Below are positions 20,201-29,402 of a stretch of 64,000 nt of DNA, piece by piece. This stretch comes from Euleptes europaea (lineage: Eukaryota > Chordata > Lepidosauria > Squamata > Sphaerodactylidae). Position numbers and translations under genes: made by a program. The notes beneath the pieces were generated by a model. That model was not told where the DNA came from. It saw nothing but the letters and a program-made list of their open reading frames with translations, and did no database searches. The stretch lies in the NCBI RefSeq assembly GCF_029931775.1, contig NC_079332.1, positions 3,546,501 to 3,610,500 on the forward strand, written 5' to 3'. How positions within the stretch are numbered: position 1 is the first letter of the stretch; the number at the start of each line of letters is the position of its first letter.

Positions 20201-22703
20201 GGATGCGTGAAAGCACCCTCAGTCCTCCGAAGACCCCTCCCTTTTGCTTCAGAGTAACCCCGATGTCTTAAACAGGGCTTCGGGAAGCAGGCCCGAATCG
20301 CTGTGCTATGCAAGAATAAAGCCATGGCAGCCGGGAGGGGGGGGGGGTTCCATCAGCGCGCTTGCGCACTGTCGAAACAATCAAGCGGAGAAGCACCGGC
20401 AAGGCAGCCCAAAGGCGTTCTAGGCTCTTCAATCTGAAAGCAAAACTGCACTGCATAACCTCGCGCTGCCACTGAAGCAGCCATGGATGGCAATGCAGGG
20501 AAGGGAAGCAGAACAGGATGAATCTCTCCCCCCCCCCCCCGTGCAGTCACATGGTCACCGAGGGTCCATGTCGTCACCTTCTCTGCCTCCCCCTCCCCCA
20601 AACTCTCCGTTCCCAAGGCTCCCAAGGAGCAGCCTGTCCCCAGTTGCCAACCCCGATATCTCCCAGATGAGCCAGCTGGCGGGAGCCCGAAGCAAAGAGC
20701 CAGAGAGCGGGGCTGCAGCGACGGAAGCCCTGCCCCAGCTGGGCTGGGATTTCACCCGCCCCCCCGCGCAGCTGTCCTGTCTCCCCACCCAGGCGGGAAT
20801 CGCCCCCAGCAGTCGTGGGGTGGGGAAAAAGGAAAGCCCCTCCATCCCAGCCCTCTGCAGGGGAAGCCCAGCCCATGAAACTAGGGCAGGCTGGAACCAG
20901 GAAGAAGCGTTCTCTCGCGACATATAAAGGGACAGCTTTTTATTTTATTTTAAAGGGAAATTATTCATTTTAAAACAGCAGACCGCACTAAAAATAGTAC
21001 CCTTTTTTTCGGAGAAGGGCACAAAACCCTTAAAATTTCCCCCCACTTTGAGAGAACCCCCCCCCCGCTTTAAAAAGGGTCTCTACGGAGAAGAAAAGAT
21101 GAATTTGGACCTTGTGGCAGATGAAGGACTGGGAGGGGGGGAGGAATATTCCAGCGTCAGCTTTTACGTAGAGGCCCAATTCTTCAGACGCCGGGCGCTG
21201 AACGATATTGAGGGGTGGGGCGGCAGGTTACTGAGCTAGATAAAGGCACGGTATCATTTCACACCCCTGCAGGATGGGGACCGAGGAAGGGAAGGAAGCT
21301 AAGCGGGAGAGAAGCGTAGGATGCTAGACTTGATATCCAACCCCCCCCCGCTTTACTGCTCCCAACCCCAATGCAAATAAGGGCAGAGAATATGGATTCC
21401 CCAGCATTGCTCAATCGAGGCACGTCAAGAGGAAGGCAAATGCCTGCAGCCGGGCACGCGAGAGGCTCAAGGGTTGGCCAAGGCCAAGCGGGTGCCATCT
21501 CATTCACCTCCCCCCAATGCCATGGTATCTCCTGCTCGGCTGTGCAAAGACAGGGAGGAGGAGGAGGAAGAGTTAAGCCACCGCTGCTGCATCGCCACTG
21601 TGCAAGCGTGCCTAGGCGGAGGCCGCCGTGTCCTCTCCAGTCGGTGGGCATGAGGCTGCACCCCCTGGCATGGGTGGTGGTGGAAACAACCCACCCCCAG
21701 ATGTTCACATCAGGAAGCCAACCCTCAATCCCAGCAGTCAACTGAGGACCTTTGAGCAAATGCCCCCCCAATAAAGCCCAGGGCGTTTTACTCGCCCAAT
21801 GATGAGCACAGGGATATAAAAACCTGCCCCCCCCGACCCCTTTCTACCCCCCACCCCGGTTCTCGATGACATTTTCCTCTCCTGCGCAGGATTGCGAAAG
21901 CTTCATGGCCTTAGGAGCAAAACACGGATGCCAGAAGTGGAAGAGATGCCCCCCCCACCCCAAAATCAACCCAACGCCGGTTCCCCAAGGCCCTGGCATA
22001 GTTCCCCCCACCCCAGAGCCTCCCCCTCCCCTAGCAACATGCAATGTCCCCCTCCCCTAACAGGAGCTCCCCACCCCTAGCAACATACAATGAGCTCCCC
22101 AATGGCACCCCCTCCCCTAACAAAATGCAATGCCCCCTCCCCCAATGGATGCCCCCCTCCCCTAGCAACATGCAATGCCCCCCCAATGGCACCCCCCTCC
22201 CCTGCCCCCCCAGCAACATGCAATGCCCCCCTCCCCTAATGGGGGCTCCCCTCCCCTAGCAACATACAATGCCCCCCTCCTCTAATGGTGGCTCCCCTCC
22301 CCCAGCATCATGCAATGCCCCCATGGCACCCCCCTCCCTTAATGGGGGCTTGCAAAATGCAATGCCCCTTGCAAAATGCTAATGCCCCCTCCCCTAATGG
22401 GGGCTCCCCTCCCCAAGCAACATACTATGCCCCCCCAGCAACACGCAATGCCCCCCTCCCCTACCTAGCAACATGCAAAGCCCCCCCCCCGGTTAAAACA
22501 GGAGTCTTTGATGCAAAGCCCTTAGGAAAACAGCCCCCCCTCCTCCTCCTCCTCCCAGCCCAATGACCCCCGGCCTCGGCCTCCTCCTTCCCCCGCCCCC
22601 CCCCCAAAAAGAGAGAAGCGAGCCCCCTCTCACCGCTGAAGATCATGGCCGAGGAGGCGCCCATGACGGCGAAGAAAGAGGCGTATTCCGGGGTGGAGGC
22701 CAT
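8085..22703 (-). CDS. ATP6V0C: V-type proton ATPase 16 kDa proteolipid subunit c
   Basis: Subunit c of the membrane V0 rotor, which carries protons into lysosomes, endosomes and synaptic vesicles. Coding exons 22634-22703, 11507-11690 and 8085-8295 total 465 nt (154 aa plus TAA); all splice sites are GT-AG. The protein begins [20 protein letters not shown] and is near identical to human after residue 5: four membrane segments, the [18 protein letters not shown] loop, and [13 protein letters not shown] with the proton-carrying Glu at residue 136 (human Glu139). Differences: a shorter N-terminus, SLSINIS instead of SLNDDIS in the loop between helices 2 and 3, and a two-residue C-terminal extension (STKSN). 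Intron 1 is about 10.9 kb and full of SINEs. The promoter carries a CLEAR element, fitting TFEB-driven lysosomal control. Confidence 0.97.
8364..8937 (+). repeat. LINE-B 3' end, longest copy
   Basis: Begins CAACCAAAACGTTCAGGGGG and ends TTCTTATGTTCTTATG; lies in ATP6V0C intron 2, about 70 bp from exon 3. Confidence 0.85.
8938..9599. other. ATP6V0C intron 2, nothing recognised
   Basis: Non-repetitive-looking intronic DNA. Confidence 0.5.
9600..9814 (+). repeat. SINE-A, full length
   Basis: Head GGGGCTGTGGCTCAGTGGCA, tail CTTCATGTGTTCGTG. Confidence 0.85.
9815..10916. other. ATP6V0C intron 2, nothing recognised
   Basis: No exon or repeat match; a 10-base poly-G run near 10360. Confidence 0.5.
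10917..11205 (+). repeat. Sauria SINE
   Basis: tRNA-like head CCCTGTGGTGCAGAGTGG, middle GGCACTGGCAAACCACCCCG, BovB-like end TGCACAGGGGACTTTACCTT. Confidence 0.85.
11507..11690 (-). CDS. ATP6V0C: ATP6V0C coding exon 2
   Basis: 184 nt. Encodes [20 protein letters not shown] through [20 protein letters not shown] to [10 protein letters not shown]; covers the end of helix 1, the cytosolic loop and helix 2. Acceptor CTTCCAG|CC, donor ACAA|GTAAGC. Confidence 0.97.
11769..12018 (-). repeat. SINE-B
   Basis: In ATP6V0C intron 1, about 80 bp from exon 2; second half slightly shortened. Confidence 0.85.
12146..12442 (-). repeat. SINE-B
   Basis: Near full length, from GAAGAAGAGTCGG to the tRNA-like head CTTAACCACTAGCTGG. 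Confidence 0.85.
12443..12947. other. ATP6V0C intron 1, nothing recognised
   Basis: No exon or repeat match. Confidence 0.5.
12948..13006 (+). repeat. CR1 tail fragment
   Basis: GGTTGGACTAGATGACCCTG to CTATGGTTCTATGATTC. Confidence 0.8.
13007..13830. other. ATP6V0C intron 1, nothing recognised
   Basis: Moderately GC-rich intronic DNA; no domain in its open frames. Confidence 0.45.
13831..14232 (+). repeat. LINE ORF2 C-terminal relic
   Basis: Encodes [20 protein letters not shown], then a Cys/His motif [18 protein letters not shown], as in the C-terminal region of several non-LTR reverse transcriptases. Family not assigned. A stop follows the motif. Confidence 0.5.
14233..14415 (+). repeat. 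unclassified repeat R (fold-back character)
   Basis: GTAGCCGTGTTAGT, GTCCAGTAGCACCTTAAAGA and GAGCTTTCGTGAGCCACAGC, a phrase set that recurs at 25962 and, inverted, at 53766. Confidence 0.6.
14416..15004. other. ATP6V0C intron 1, nothing recognised
   Basis: No exon or repeat match. Confidence 0.5.
15005..15193 (-). repeat. old SINE-A relative
   Basis: Diverged copy; the segment CTGAGTCAGACCACYGGTC is duplicated at its start. Confidence 0.6.
15194..15576. other. ATP6V0C intron 1, nothing recognised
   Basis: No exon or repeat match. Confidence 0.5.
15577..15780 (+). repeat. SINE-A
   Basis: Head GCCGTGGCTCAGTGGCAGAG, tail AGACAGCTTCATGTG. Confidence 0.85.
15940..16239 (-). repeat. SINE-B
   Basis: Full-length except for a small gap between its two repeated GTGGAGGA-type segments. 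Confidence 0.85.
16447..16750 (+). mobile_element. nonautonomous DNA transposon-like fragment
   Basis: Begins CCAGAGGTTCCCCCACCCTT, then GGGCACATCTGGAA, ACAAAATGGCTGCCGCGGGA and a final GTTAGCAGGCACC. I know this layout from hAT-like short elements of reptiles; ends are not clean here. Confidence 0.4.
16883..17093 (-). repeat. SINE-A
   Basis: Full-length minus copy, followed directly by a second, 5'-half copy. Confidence 0.85.
17094..17222 (-). repeat. SINE-A, head half
   Basis: Starts at CTCTCCAAGTTGCAGGCAGG; head is diverged (TTTACGAACTGAGCA). Confidence 0.7.
17223..17935. other. ATP6V0C intron 1, nothing recognised
   Basis: A 163-codon plus-strand frame at 17399-17890 has no recognisable domain. 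Confidence 0.5.
17936..18152 (-). repeat. SINE-A
   Basis: Full-length minus copy from ATGAACACATGAAGG to CAGCCCCTCCCC. Confidence 0.85.
18153..18672. other. ATP6V0C intron 1, nothing recognised
   Basis: No exon or repeat match; poly-G run near 18650. Confidence 0.5.
18673..18814 (+). repeat. possible RTE-type LINE C-terminal fragment
   Basis: Encodes [20 protein letters not shown], resembling the GRPxxRWxDxIKEATGLS motif near the C-terminus of RTE-like ORFs. Interrupted on the right by the hAT-type element. Confidence 0.4.
18815..19018 (+). mobile_element. hAT-type nonautonomous element with 8-bp target duplication
   Basis: 204 bp. Terminal inverted repeats TAGGGTTGCCA / TGGCAATCCTA (one mismatch). 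Perfect 8-bp direct repeats AGCAAACC at 18807-18814 and 19019-19026, the hAT hallmark. No coding capacity. Confidence 0.85.
19027..19440. other. ATP6V0C intron 1, nothing recognised
   Basis: No exon or repeat match. Confidence 0.5.
19441..19648 (+). repeat. SINE-A, full length
   Basis: Head GGGGCCGTGGCTCAGCGGTA, tail GCAGCTTCATGTGTGT. Confidence 0.85.
19826..20195 (-). repeat. CR1 3' end
   Basis: From AGAATCATAGAGTTGGAAGG to CAACTCGGCACCCTCCTC. Confidence 0.85.
20196..20226. repeat. fragment shared with the element at 29403
   Basis: ATTATTTAGGATGCGTGAAA followed by GCACCCTCAGTCCTCCGAA, nearly identical to 29525-29565. Confidence 0.55.
20260..20930. other. GC-rich, CpG-containing intronic block
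   Basis: Inside ATP6V0C intron 1, about 1.8 kb downstream of exon 1. Contains NRF1-like GCGCGCTTGCGCA near 20356 and poly-G/poly-C runs. No exon recognised; a possible secondary CpG island. Confidence 0.4.
20931..22007. other. intronic, C-rich, nothing recognised
   Basis: Many poly-C runs; open frames are low-complexity. Confidence 0.5.
22008..22490. repeat. C-rich minisatellite
   Basis: About twelve spaced copies of AGCAACATGCAATGCCCCCC joined by CTCCCCTAATGGGGGCTCCC-like spacers, in ATP6V0C intron 1 about 150 bp downstream of exon 1. Confidence 0.85.
22634..22703 (-). CDS. ATP6V0C: ATP6V0C coding exon 1
   Basis: 70 nt, 23 codons plus one base: [20 protein letters not shown] then IFS. Start ATG in context GCCATGG (good Kozak). 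Donor AGCG|GTGAGA. A poly-G/C tract lies directly 5' of the start codon. Confidence 0.95.
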
Positions 22704-23119
22704 GGCCGGGCCGGGGGGGGGGGGGAAGAGAGACAGAGACGCCTCGACCGAGCGAGCGAGAGGGGGGGGGCTCTGCAAGGGGCTGGGGGGGCGGGCGGCG
22801 CCTCTCTGCTCTCTCCCCCTCGGGGTCTCTCTCGCCTCCTGGGAGGGAGAAAAATGGCGGCGCGGCCTTGTGCGAGGTGAGGGGGGGAGGTGCGGGGGGG
22901 GGTTTTGCTGTCTTTTCTCCCCCCTTTTCTTTTTGCAAAGCCGCCTCCTGCTGCTGCTGCTGCTGCTCCCTCTTCTTCCTCGCCCGCCGGGTCCCCTCTC
23001 CGTCCGCCTCTCCGCCGCTCGCTCTAAATAGGCGCCACCCCCACCCCCACGCAGCCACCGCAGGACAAAATGGCCGCGGCGCCGCCCCTCCCCCTCCCCC
23101 TCCCCCCACCACCCCCGGG

Positions 23120-23129
23120 GTCACGTGAC
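23120..23129. promoter_or_regulatory. CLEAR element (TFEB/TFE3 site)
   Basis: GTCACGTGAC, the exact palindromic CLEAR core, 417 bp upstream of the ATP6V0C start codon inside its CpG island. V-ATPase subunit genes, including ATP6V0C, are established TFEB targets. Confidence 0.8.
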
Positions 23130-23285
23130 CCGCGGCGGGGCTCCTCCCCCTCACTCACTCCCCTCCCCTCCCCGGATTGTTGCCCATTCCCGGGACGCGC
23201 CAACTCGGAGGAAGGCCCGGGGGGGGGGGGACACACACACACGCGGGGAAGTGGCTCTTCCGTCTCGAGAGCGGAGGCTTTTACG

Positions 23286-23311
23286 GACCCAATTATGTAC
23301 CTAATTTTTCC

Positions 23312-23366
<55 letters not shown>

Positions 23367-23382
23367 TGTACCTAATTTTTCC

Positions 23383-23426
<44 letters not shown>

Positions 23427-23430
23427 TGTT
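23286..23430. repeat. ATT microsatellite, two blocks
   Basis: (TTA)n of about 19 units then about 13 units. Each block follows the phrase TACCTAATTTTTCCCATTA, so the block itself was duplicated. Confidence 0.9.
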
Positions 23431-23975
23431 TTTATTGTTTCGTTATTTTCTCCAACGTTTTTACTTTTATATTATTGTTATTATTCTTTCATTATTTTTA
23501 CTTTCGAATTGTTTTTCCCAATGTTCTCTTGTAATAACAAGTTTTATAATTATTTTTCTTATTTTATTATTTTCTTGTTTTCCCCAACTTTATTATTTTT
23601 ATTATTGTATTATTGTCGTTGTTATTATTCTTTTCTTAGTCTAATTATTTTTCCCAATGTTCTCTTATAATGATAAAACAATTTTTATAATTATTTTTCT
23701 TATTTTATTATTTTTCTTAATAATTGCACTATTATTATAGTGTTTCTTATTTTTACCAACGTTATTATTTTTATTATTATATTATTGTTATTATTTTCTT
23801 ATTATTTTCCCCAATGTTCTCTTATTATAATTATATTACTACTCGTATTATTATTTATGATTTTCCTTATTATAATTTTAAAATTATTATATTATTTTTC
23901 TTATTGTCTTATTTTCCCCCAACGTTCTCCTATTTTCATTATATTATTTTTTTCTTATTATTATTTATTGTTATT
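23431..23975. repeat. degenerate higher-order ATT-rich tandem array
   Basis: The anchor CCCCAATGTTCTCTTATAAT recurs near 23518, 23655, 23812 and 23920 with a TTATTATTTTTCTTATT filler, giving unit lengths of about 110-155 bp. Confidence 0.7.
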
Positions 23976-24486
23976 ATGTACAAACACACAGAAAAATATC
24001 ACATCTTTCAGAATACTTTTATTTCCCCCCCCCCTTCTCCTTGTGCTTTGAGCATGAAAAGTCTCCCCCCCCCTCTCACGCTGCTGTGGTTCGGTCCTCT
24101 CGGAGCGCCTCGGGTTTCCTCTCCCCTCAGGTGAGCGTGATTCAGCGCTCATTAACATACGGGGCGTGGCCGCCGTAGCCCAACCCCCTTTTGGTATTCC
24201 CAGGCACAGGATGAGCCTAGCGAGCTGCGAGAGGCTAGCATCCCACCCCCCTACCCCCAAATTGTGATTATTATTTTTTTAATCTTCCAAAGCATTAGCT
24301 AGTTTTTTCAGATCAGCAGGGAAGCAAGGGAGAATCACTACCAAAGAAAAAGAGGGCGCTGCCATAATATAATAGGCAGTAGATTCAGGATAGACCACCC
24401 CAATACTCATTCATTCATTCATTCATTCATGAATGGACCACCCCAATATTCCACATAATGGACTTACAGGACTCATGATAACAGGA
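23976..24486. other. intergenic upstream of ATP6V0C, nothing recognised
   Basis: Includes poly-C runs and an (ATTC)n run of about five units near 24410. Confidence 0.5.
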
Positions 24487-24843
24487 TCATAGAATCATAG
24501 AGTTGGAAGGGACCAACAGGGTCATCTAGTCCAACCCCTGCACCAATGCAGGAAATTCACAACTACCCCACACACACACACACACTCCCAGCGACCCCTA
24601 CTCCATGCCCAGAAGATGGCCAAGGTGCCCTCCCTCTCATCATCTGCCCCAGGTCATGGAATCAAGCATTGCTGACAGATGGCCACCTAGCCTCTGCTTC
24701 AAAACCTCCAGGGAAGGAGAGCCCACCACCTCCCGAGGAAGCCTGTTCCACTGACGAAACCGCTCTGTTGGAAAATTCTTCCTAATGTCAAAATGGAAAC
24801 TCTTTCGATTTAATTTCAACCCGTTGGTTCTGGTCCGACTTTA
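24487..24843 (-). repeat. CR1 3' end
   Basis: From TCATAGAATCATAGAGTTGG to GTTGGTTCTGGTCCGACTT. Confidence 0.85.
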
Positions 24844-25750
24844 TAGGACGTAGTAGTGACCACTGGCTTTAAAACAGGAGGAGATGGTCAGGGAAGAGAG
24901 GCGTACCAAGGCTGTTTCCGGTATTTCCGTGTTCAAAATTACCATCCCTCCCTCGTCAAATCCAGCATTCCAAATCAAACACTAAAGCCGACACAATAGT
25001 AATAATTAGTTAATAAGGACCATAGTGGGGGATTGAGAATTGCATGCCCAACTTCTCGCTTTCACCAGTAAAGTTACAATTTGCACCAAGTACCTATACC
25101 ATGCCGTCGTCAATTGTCTTTTTATCTTGTTGGGAATCATCAGCTGTGGCCCCCGCCTTTCGTCCAACACCCATCTTACGTTTGTGGCTAGGCCTGGAGA
25201 AAAATGTCACTTTAAACGAGGCTTCATGTGTGAAAATGGGCAAACGGAAGCTTTTCCTAGCACGGGAAACACCTGGTAAATAACATCCCATTCACCCTCT
25301 GTGAAAGGGACAAGGGATTTATTTCTGCAATACAAATAAAACAAGTGTGGTCTGATCACGGTTTGCAATCTTCTACAAACAGGTTGCGTGTTAACTTCTT
25401 TGTGGCATCGGCATAACCTTCACCCGTACCTATTTCTGCATGTCCCTCAAGTTTCCTGCCATGGTCAGCTCCTTACCTAGGCTGGCCATACCTGGTTAAT
25501 TAGTACATCTCTGTTTTTTTTTCCCCTTATTATGTATACCTATTTCTACTGTAAACTGTACCATTATATTGTCCCCAATGACATCGTGTTGCTAAGACGT
25601 CCCGGCACCTCCCGGGTTTGCAAGTGTTTGCTAAGGGTGAACAGAGATGCTGGGAGATTTCATGAGAGGATCCTTCCATGTTTTTAAAATGCTGATAAGA
25701 TGCCATTAGGGCTAATTTGCTGGGGGAGAGGGAAGAGGGTTGAAAAAGAC
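24844..25750. other. intergenic, nothing recognised
   Basis: No gene or repeat match. Confidence 0.5.
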
Positions 25751-25751
25751 C

Positions 25752-25939
25752 TCTAGGTGGTGGCTGGAGATCTCCTGCTATTACAACTGACCTCCAGCCG
25801 ACAGAGATCAGTTCACCTGGAAAAAATGGCCGCGTTGGCAATTGGACTCTATGGCATTGAATCCCTCCCCAAACCCCACCCTCCTCAGGCTCCACCCCAA
25901 AAATATCCAGGTATTTCCCAACCAGGAGCTGGCAACCCT
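25752..25939 (-). mobile_element. hAT-type nonautonomous element
   Basis: Same family as 18815-19018, opposite orientation; ends GAGCTGGCAACCCT on the right. The left end is diverged, so the target duplication cannot be called. Confidence 0.7.
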
Positions 25940-25961
25940 TCCCATCCTCCATTATAATAAT

Positions 25962-26040
25962 GACAGGAATCAGACAGTCCCTTAAAGACTAATGTTTGTT
26001 TTAGCATTAGCTTTCTTATGTCAGGGCTCACTTCCTCAGA
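25962..26040 (+). repeat. repeat R fragment
   Basis: CAGTCCCTTAAAGACTAATG and CTCACTTCCTCAGA match the repeat at 14233. Confidence 0.5.
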
Positions 26041-26428
26041 TTTGTTTTATTTTATTTAATTTGTACCCCACCTTTCTCCCCAGTGGACCTCCAAGCTGGC
26101 TTACATCGTTCTCTTCATAGTAGAATCATAGAGTTGGAAGGGACCACCAGGGTCATCTAGTCCAACCCCCTGCACAATGCAGGAAACTCACAACTACCTC
26201 CCACCCTCCACCCCCCCAGTGAGCAGAAGATGGCCCTCCCTCTCATCATCTGCCCAAGGTCACAGAATCAGCATTGCTGACAGATGGCCATTCCCCGCAT
26301 CTTCTCCATTTTATCCTCACAACAGCCCTGTGAGGTAGGCTAGACCCAAAGTCACCCCAGTGAGCTACCGTGGGCCGAGTGGGGATTCAACCCCGGGTCT
26401 CCCAGATATTAACCCAGCACTCTTAACC
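26041..26428 (-). repeat. old L2-tailed SINE split by a CR1 insertion
   Basis: Left part 26041-26122 holds the L2-like tail (CCCACCTTTCTCCCCA); right part 26290-26428 resumes at TTTATCCTCACAACAGCCCT and ends at a tRNA-like head. Confidence 0.65.
26123..26289 (-). repeat. CR1 fragment nested in an older SINE
   Basis: AGAATCATAGAGTTGGAAGG to GACAGATGGCCATT, interrupting the SINE of 26041-26428. Confidence 0.75.
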
Positions 26429-27441
26429 TGGAGACAATGCGGTGGCTTCGTGTGTTTCAAAATCACCCCGGAGTCCGCGCTCAACTGTATGGAATGATCT
26501 GCCTGCAGAAAGGAAACTGCTTGCAAATGGAGGCCCTGCGACGTTATTGCCACAAATTAGCGTCGGTTTTCAGGCTTCTGGGTGGAAGAGGAGGACAATC
26601 CTATCCAGAACCAGGGTTTCTCCTTGGCACCAGGAGGATGTTTCAACCACAAACATATGAGTGTAAGAACCACCCTTGTCTTTCACAGAGAGAGGTGGGA
26701 AGATTCAGGACAGGACTGCTTCAGACTGCAGGTGTGGAGGTCAAGTCGGAACGACCTCCCCCTTCTCTCGCACAGCAAACACTTTCCGGGTTAACATGTC
26801 CGTGGTTTAAAACGCTCCCAGGAATAGGTACACCCGGGGAAAAATGCGACGGGGCTTTTCTTTCCTCCTGCGTCGGAAGAAGCGGGCTCCAACCAGTGAA
26901 ACTGTGGCCATTTTTGCATGGTCAATTTTGATGCTCGCTCAAAGCTCTTTTTTTAAATACAACTTTAAAAATGCCTATTCATGGTCCTGACACAAAAGGA
27001 CAAATTCCACCCCCCACTCGCCTGCTCCTTTGTTCCTGTTTGCATAGCTAACGCGCCTCTGTTGTTTTGCATAGTCCCTTTGAGGGGGATTCTTCGGGGC
27101 AAACACCAAAGTTCAGGTTAAATGGGCTCTTTACTAATGTGAAGCAGGTATGCGCCGGCTTTGCAGTCAGTTCCGGAGTGACGGTTCAGCGTGCAAAATT
27201 CAAAAAAAAAATGCGGGGCAATTCAGCCTGGAACATGCTGCTAATTACCATGCAAAAATGTCCTGTATGTTAGAATGTGTTGGTCTTGAACATGCAGCCA
27301 AGACTCCTGTTGGTTTTGCCTGCAATGGGTCTACCCTACTTGCCTTTCCTTTTCCTATTAGGGTCCAACATTTTCCTTTTAGGGTCCAACATTTCATGGA
27401 TGACAACAGGAACATGTCTGCCCCACCCAAGATCATACCAG
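26429..27441. other. intergenic, nothing recognised
   Basis: A 164-codon plus frame at 26437-26931 shows no domain. Near 27358 an 18-bp TTAGGGTCCAACATTTTCC-like unit is duplicated in tandem. Confidence 0.45.
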
Positions 27442-27510
27442 AGGAGGGGCCGTGGCTCAGTGGTAGAGCATCTGCTTGGCATGCAGAAGGTCCCAGGTTC
27501 AACCCTGGAG
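27442..27510 (+). repeat. SINE-A, head only
   Basis: GGGGCCGTGGCTCAGTGGTA through box B GGTTCAACCC. Confidence 0.75.
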
Positions 27511-27524
27511 ATGACAGATGCTTT

Positions 27525-27612
27525 CGACTCTACGGCGTTGAACCCCGCTGAGGTCCCTGTCCTCCCCAGGCTCCACCCCCAAATCTCCAAACCTGGATCC
27601 GGCAACCCTACC
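27525..27612 (-). mobile_element. hAT-type element fragment
   Basis: CTCCCCAGGCTCCACCCCCA and end CCGGCAACCCTA; abuts the truncated SINE-A. Confidence 0.6.
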
Positions 27613-28541
27613 CCCCTTCCCCAAACCCCTGCCGGTGGCCAGAGGGAAACCATGGCAAGCCTAGAGCTCATAGTTCACAATACCTGCCTGCCTCTGGGTT
27701 TTTAATTTTCGATTGTATTAAGAGAGAGAGAAGAGTTGGCTCGCATCCTCCAGCGAGACACACACGCACACCCCGCCATTGTTCAAAACAGAGCAGAGAG
27801 AGCCTCGGAGATTACAGTATCTTAATAGCCCATCCTCTAAATATTAAAAGCTGCCCGCCTGCTGCCGCTGGGATGGATTTATGCTCATTCAGATCTGATG
27901 CAGCTTAACCTGCAGCGTAGGCCGGAGAAGAGGGGGGGGGATATCTGTGCCCTCCATCTGGTGAAAGAGCCGGGCGAAACGAAGGCAGGGGGAGCTGAGG
28001 ACATCCTGGATTTGATTTTTCTTTTTAGTGAATGGCGAGGTCAACTGGTAGAACGGCCCCCTCATCGAGGGATCGGCAAACAAGGACGGCATTAGGGGGA
28101 AAAGCAAACAGACGGCCCTGCGGACACCATTGCAATGGGGTTTCCAAGTTAAACTGACAAGAGCCGATGAAAATACACACAGAGAGAGAGAAAGAGAGAG
28201 ATCTAAACATCTTCCTTTTAGATTCCAAGTAAAGTGAGTTGACCAAAGACGATACTTAGAATAGAAATGAAGTAATTGTGTTAAAGAGTTTTTATCCATA
28301 TTCTGTACTTTTATAAATTATTGTAGCTGGGGGGAACAGCGGATGATTGTGGGCATGGACATGGAATGTAATGTTCCTTTTTTCCCTATTCCCCTTCCCT
28401 CTTATTTTTTGTACCCCTTAAAAATGAAAACATATAACAAATAAACCTCTTCCTTTTAACAAGCCGATTGTGAATATTTTAAGAGTTTTACGCATGATCT
28501 TTTGACTCCATGCAGGCTGCAGGTGGGATCAGAGGGAGTCT
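27613..28541. other. intergenic, nothing recognised
   Basis: Short GA runs near 27722 and 28180; no gene seen. Confidence 0.5.
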
Positions 28542-28842
28542 AGAAGAGTTGGGTTTTTATATGCCGACTTTCTCTACCACTTAAGGGAGACTCAAACTGG
28601 CTTACAATCACCTTCCCTTCCCCACAACCCTGTGAGGTAGGTGGGGCTGAGAGAGCTCTAACAGAGCTGTGACTAGCCCAAGGTCTCCCAGCTGGCTTCC
28701 TGAGTAGGTGTGGGGAAACAAACCCAGTTCACCAGATGAGCCTCCACGGCTATGTGGAGGAGCGGGGAACCAAACCCGGTTCTCCGTATCAGACTCCACT
28801 GCTCCAAACCACCGCTCTTAATCACTACACCACACTGGCTCG
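28542..28842 (-). repeat. SINE-B
   Basis: Near full length, minus, with one diverged middle segment. Confidence 0.85.
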
Positions 28843-29402
28843 CTAAAGGTTATCTTGCGCTGCCTGGCTGGAGGATGTGAACGAGTCAGGATTTCCTGCA
28901 AACTTTGGCTTTCGGGACTCTGCCTGTCCTCTGGGGGCTTTGATTTTCAAATAACCCAGCCCTGCTGCTGTCAATGAAACAAACAACATTCCTCGCAACT
29001 GGGAGATCCAACAAACACATTCCTTGAAGTTGGGAAATGGACTCCTGTTTTTTTCTTTTAAATTGGAATGTCTACAAGGAGGTGGGCTATATTTTAAACT
29101 GCAGGCTTGCTCAGTCATAGAAGTGAAGCAAAGAGCGTCCGGCGTGTTTGACTGGGGAAAAGAAATCAGAGGAAGCGAATTTTTTTGGGAAGCTTGTCTT
29201 TCCGGCACAGGTCTAAAGTAACATTAGATTTTTCTCTTTCTGCAGTTTCCCTTTGGTGTATACGTTATGTCATGTGGCTGAAGTCACAACTGCGGACTTT
29301 GCCAATGAAAGTTATTGTCTTTTGGATTATTCTCTGTCATACGTTCTTCAGTCTCGCCTGTACAAACATTTTCAGTGCCAAAACTGGCTTAAAGGAGAAT
29401 TA
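28843..29402. other. intergenic, nothing recognised
   Basis: No gene or repeat match. Confidence 0.5.

Larger units (their letters stand above)
22540..23240 (-). promoter_or_regulatory. CpG-island promoter of ATP6V0C
   Basis: Very GC-rich, CpG-dense block spanning the first coding exon and about 540 bp upstream. It contains a perfect CLEAR palindrome (23120-23129), several poly-G/poly-C runs and a (CTG)7 run near 22948-22969. Beyond 23286 the composition flips abruptly to ATT repeats. Confidence 0.8.

Noticed and set aside
22008-22490. CRISPR-like array
   Set aside because: Spacers are themselves repeats of C-rich units, and the host is a vertebrate; it is a minisatellite.
22868-23128. Cys-rich open frame across the CpG island
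   Set aside because: Product of the CTG run and GC-rich sequence; not a known protein.
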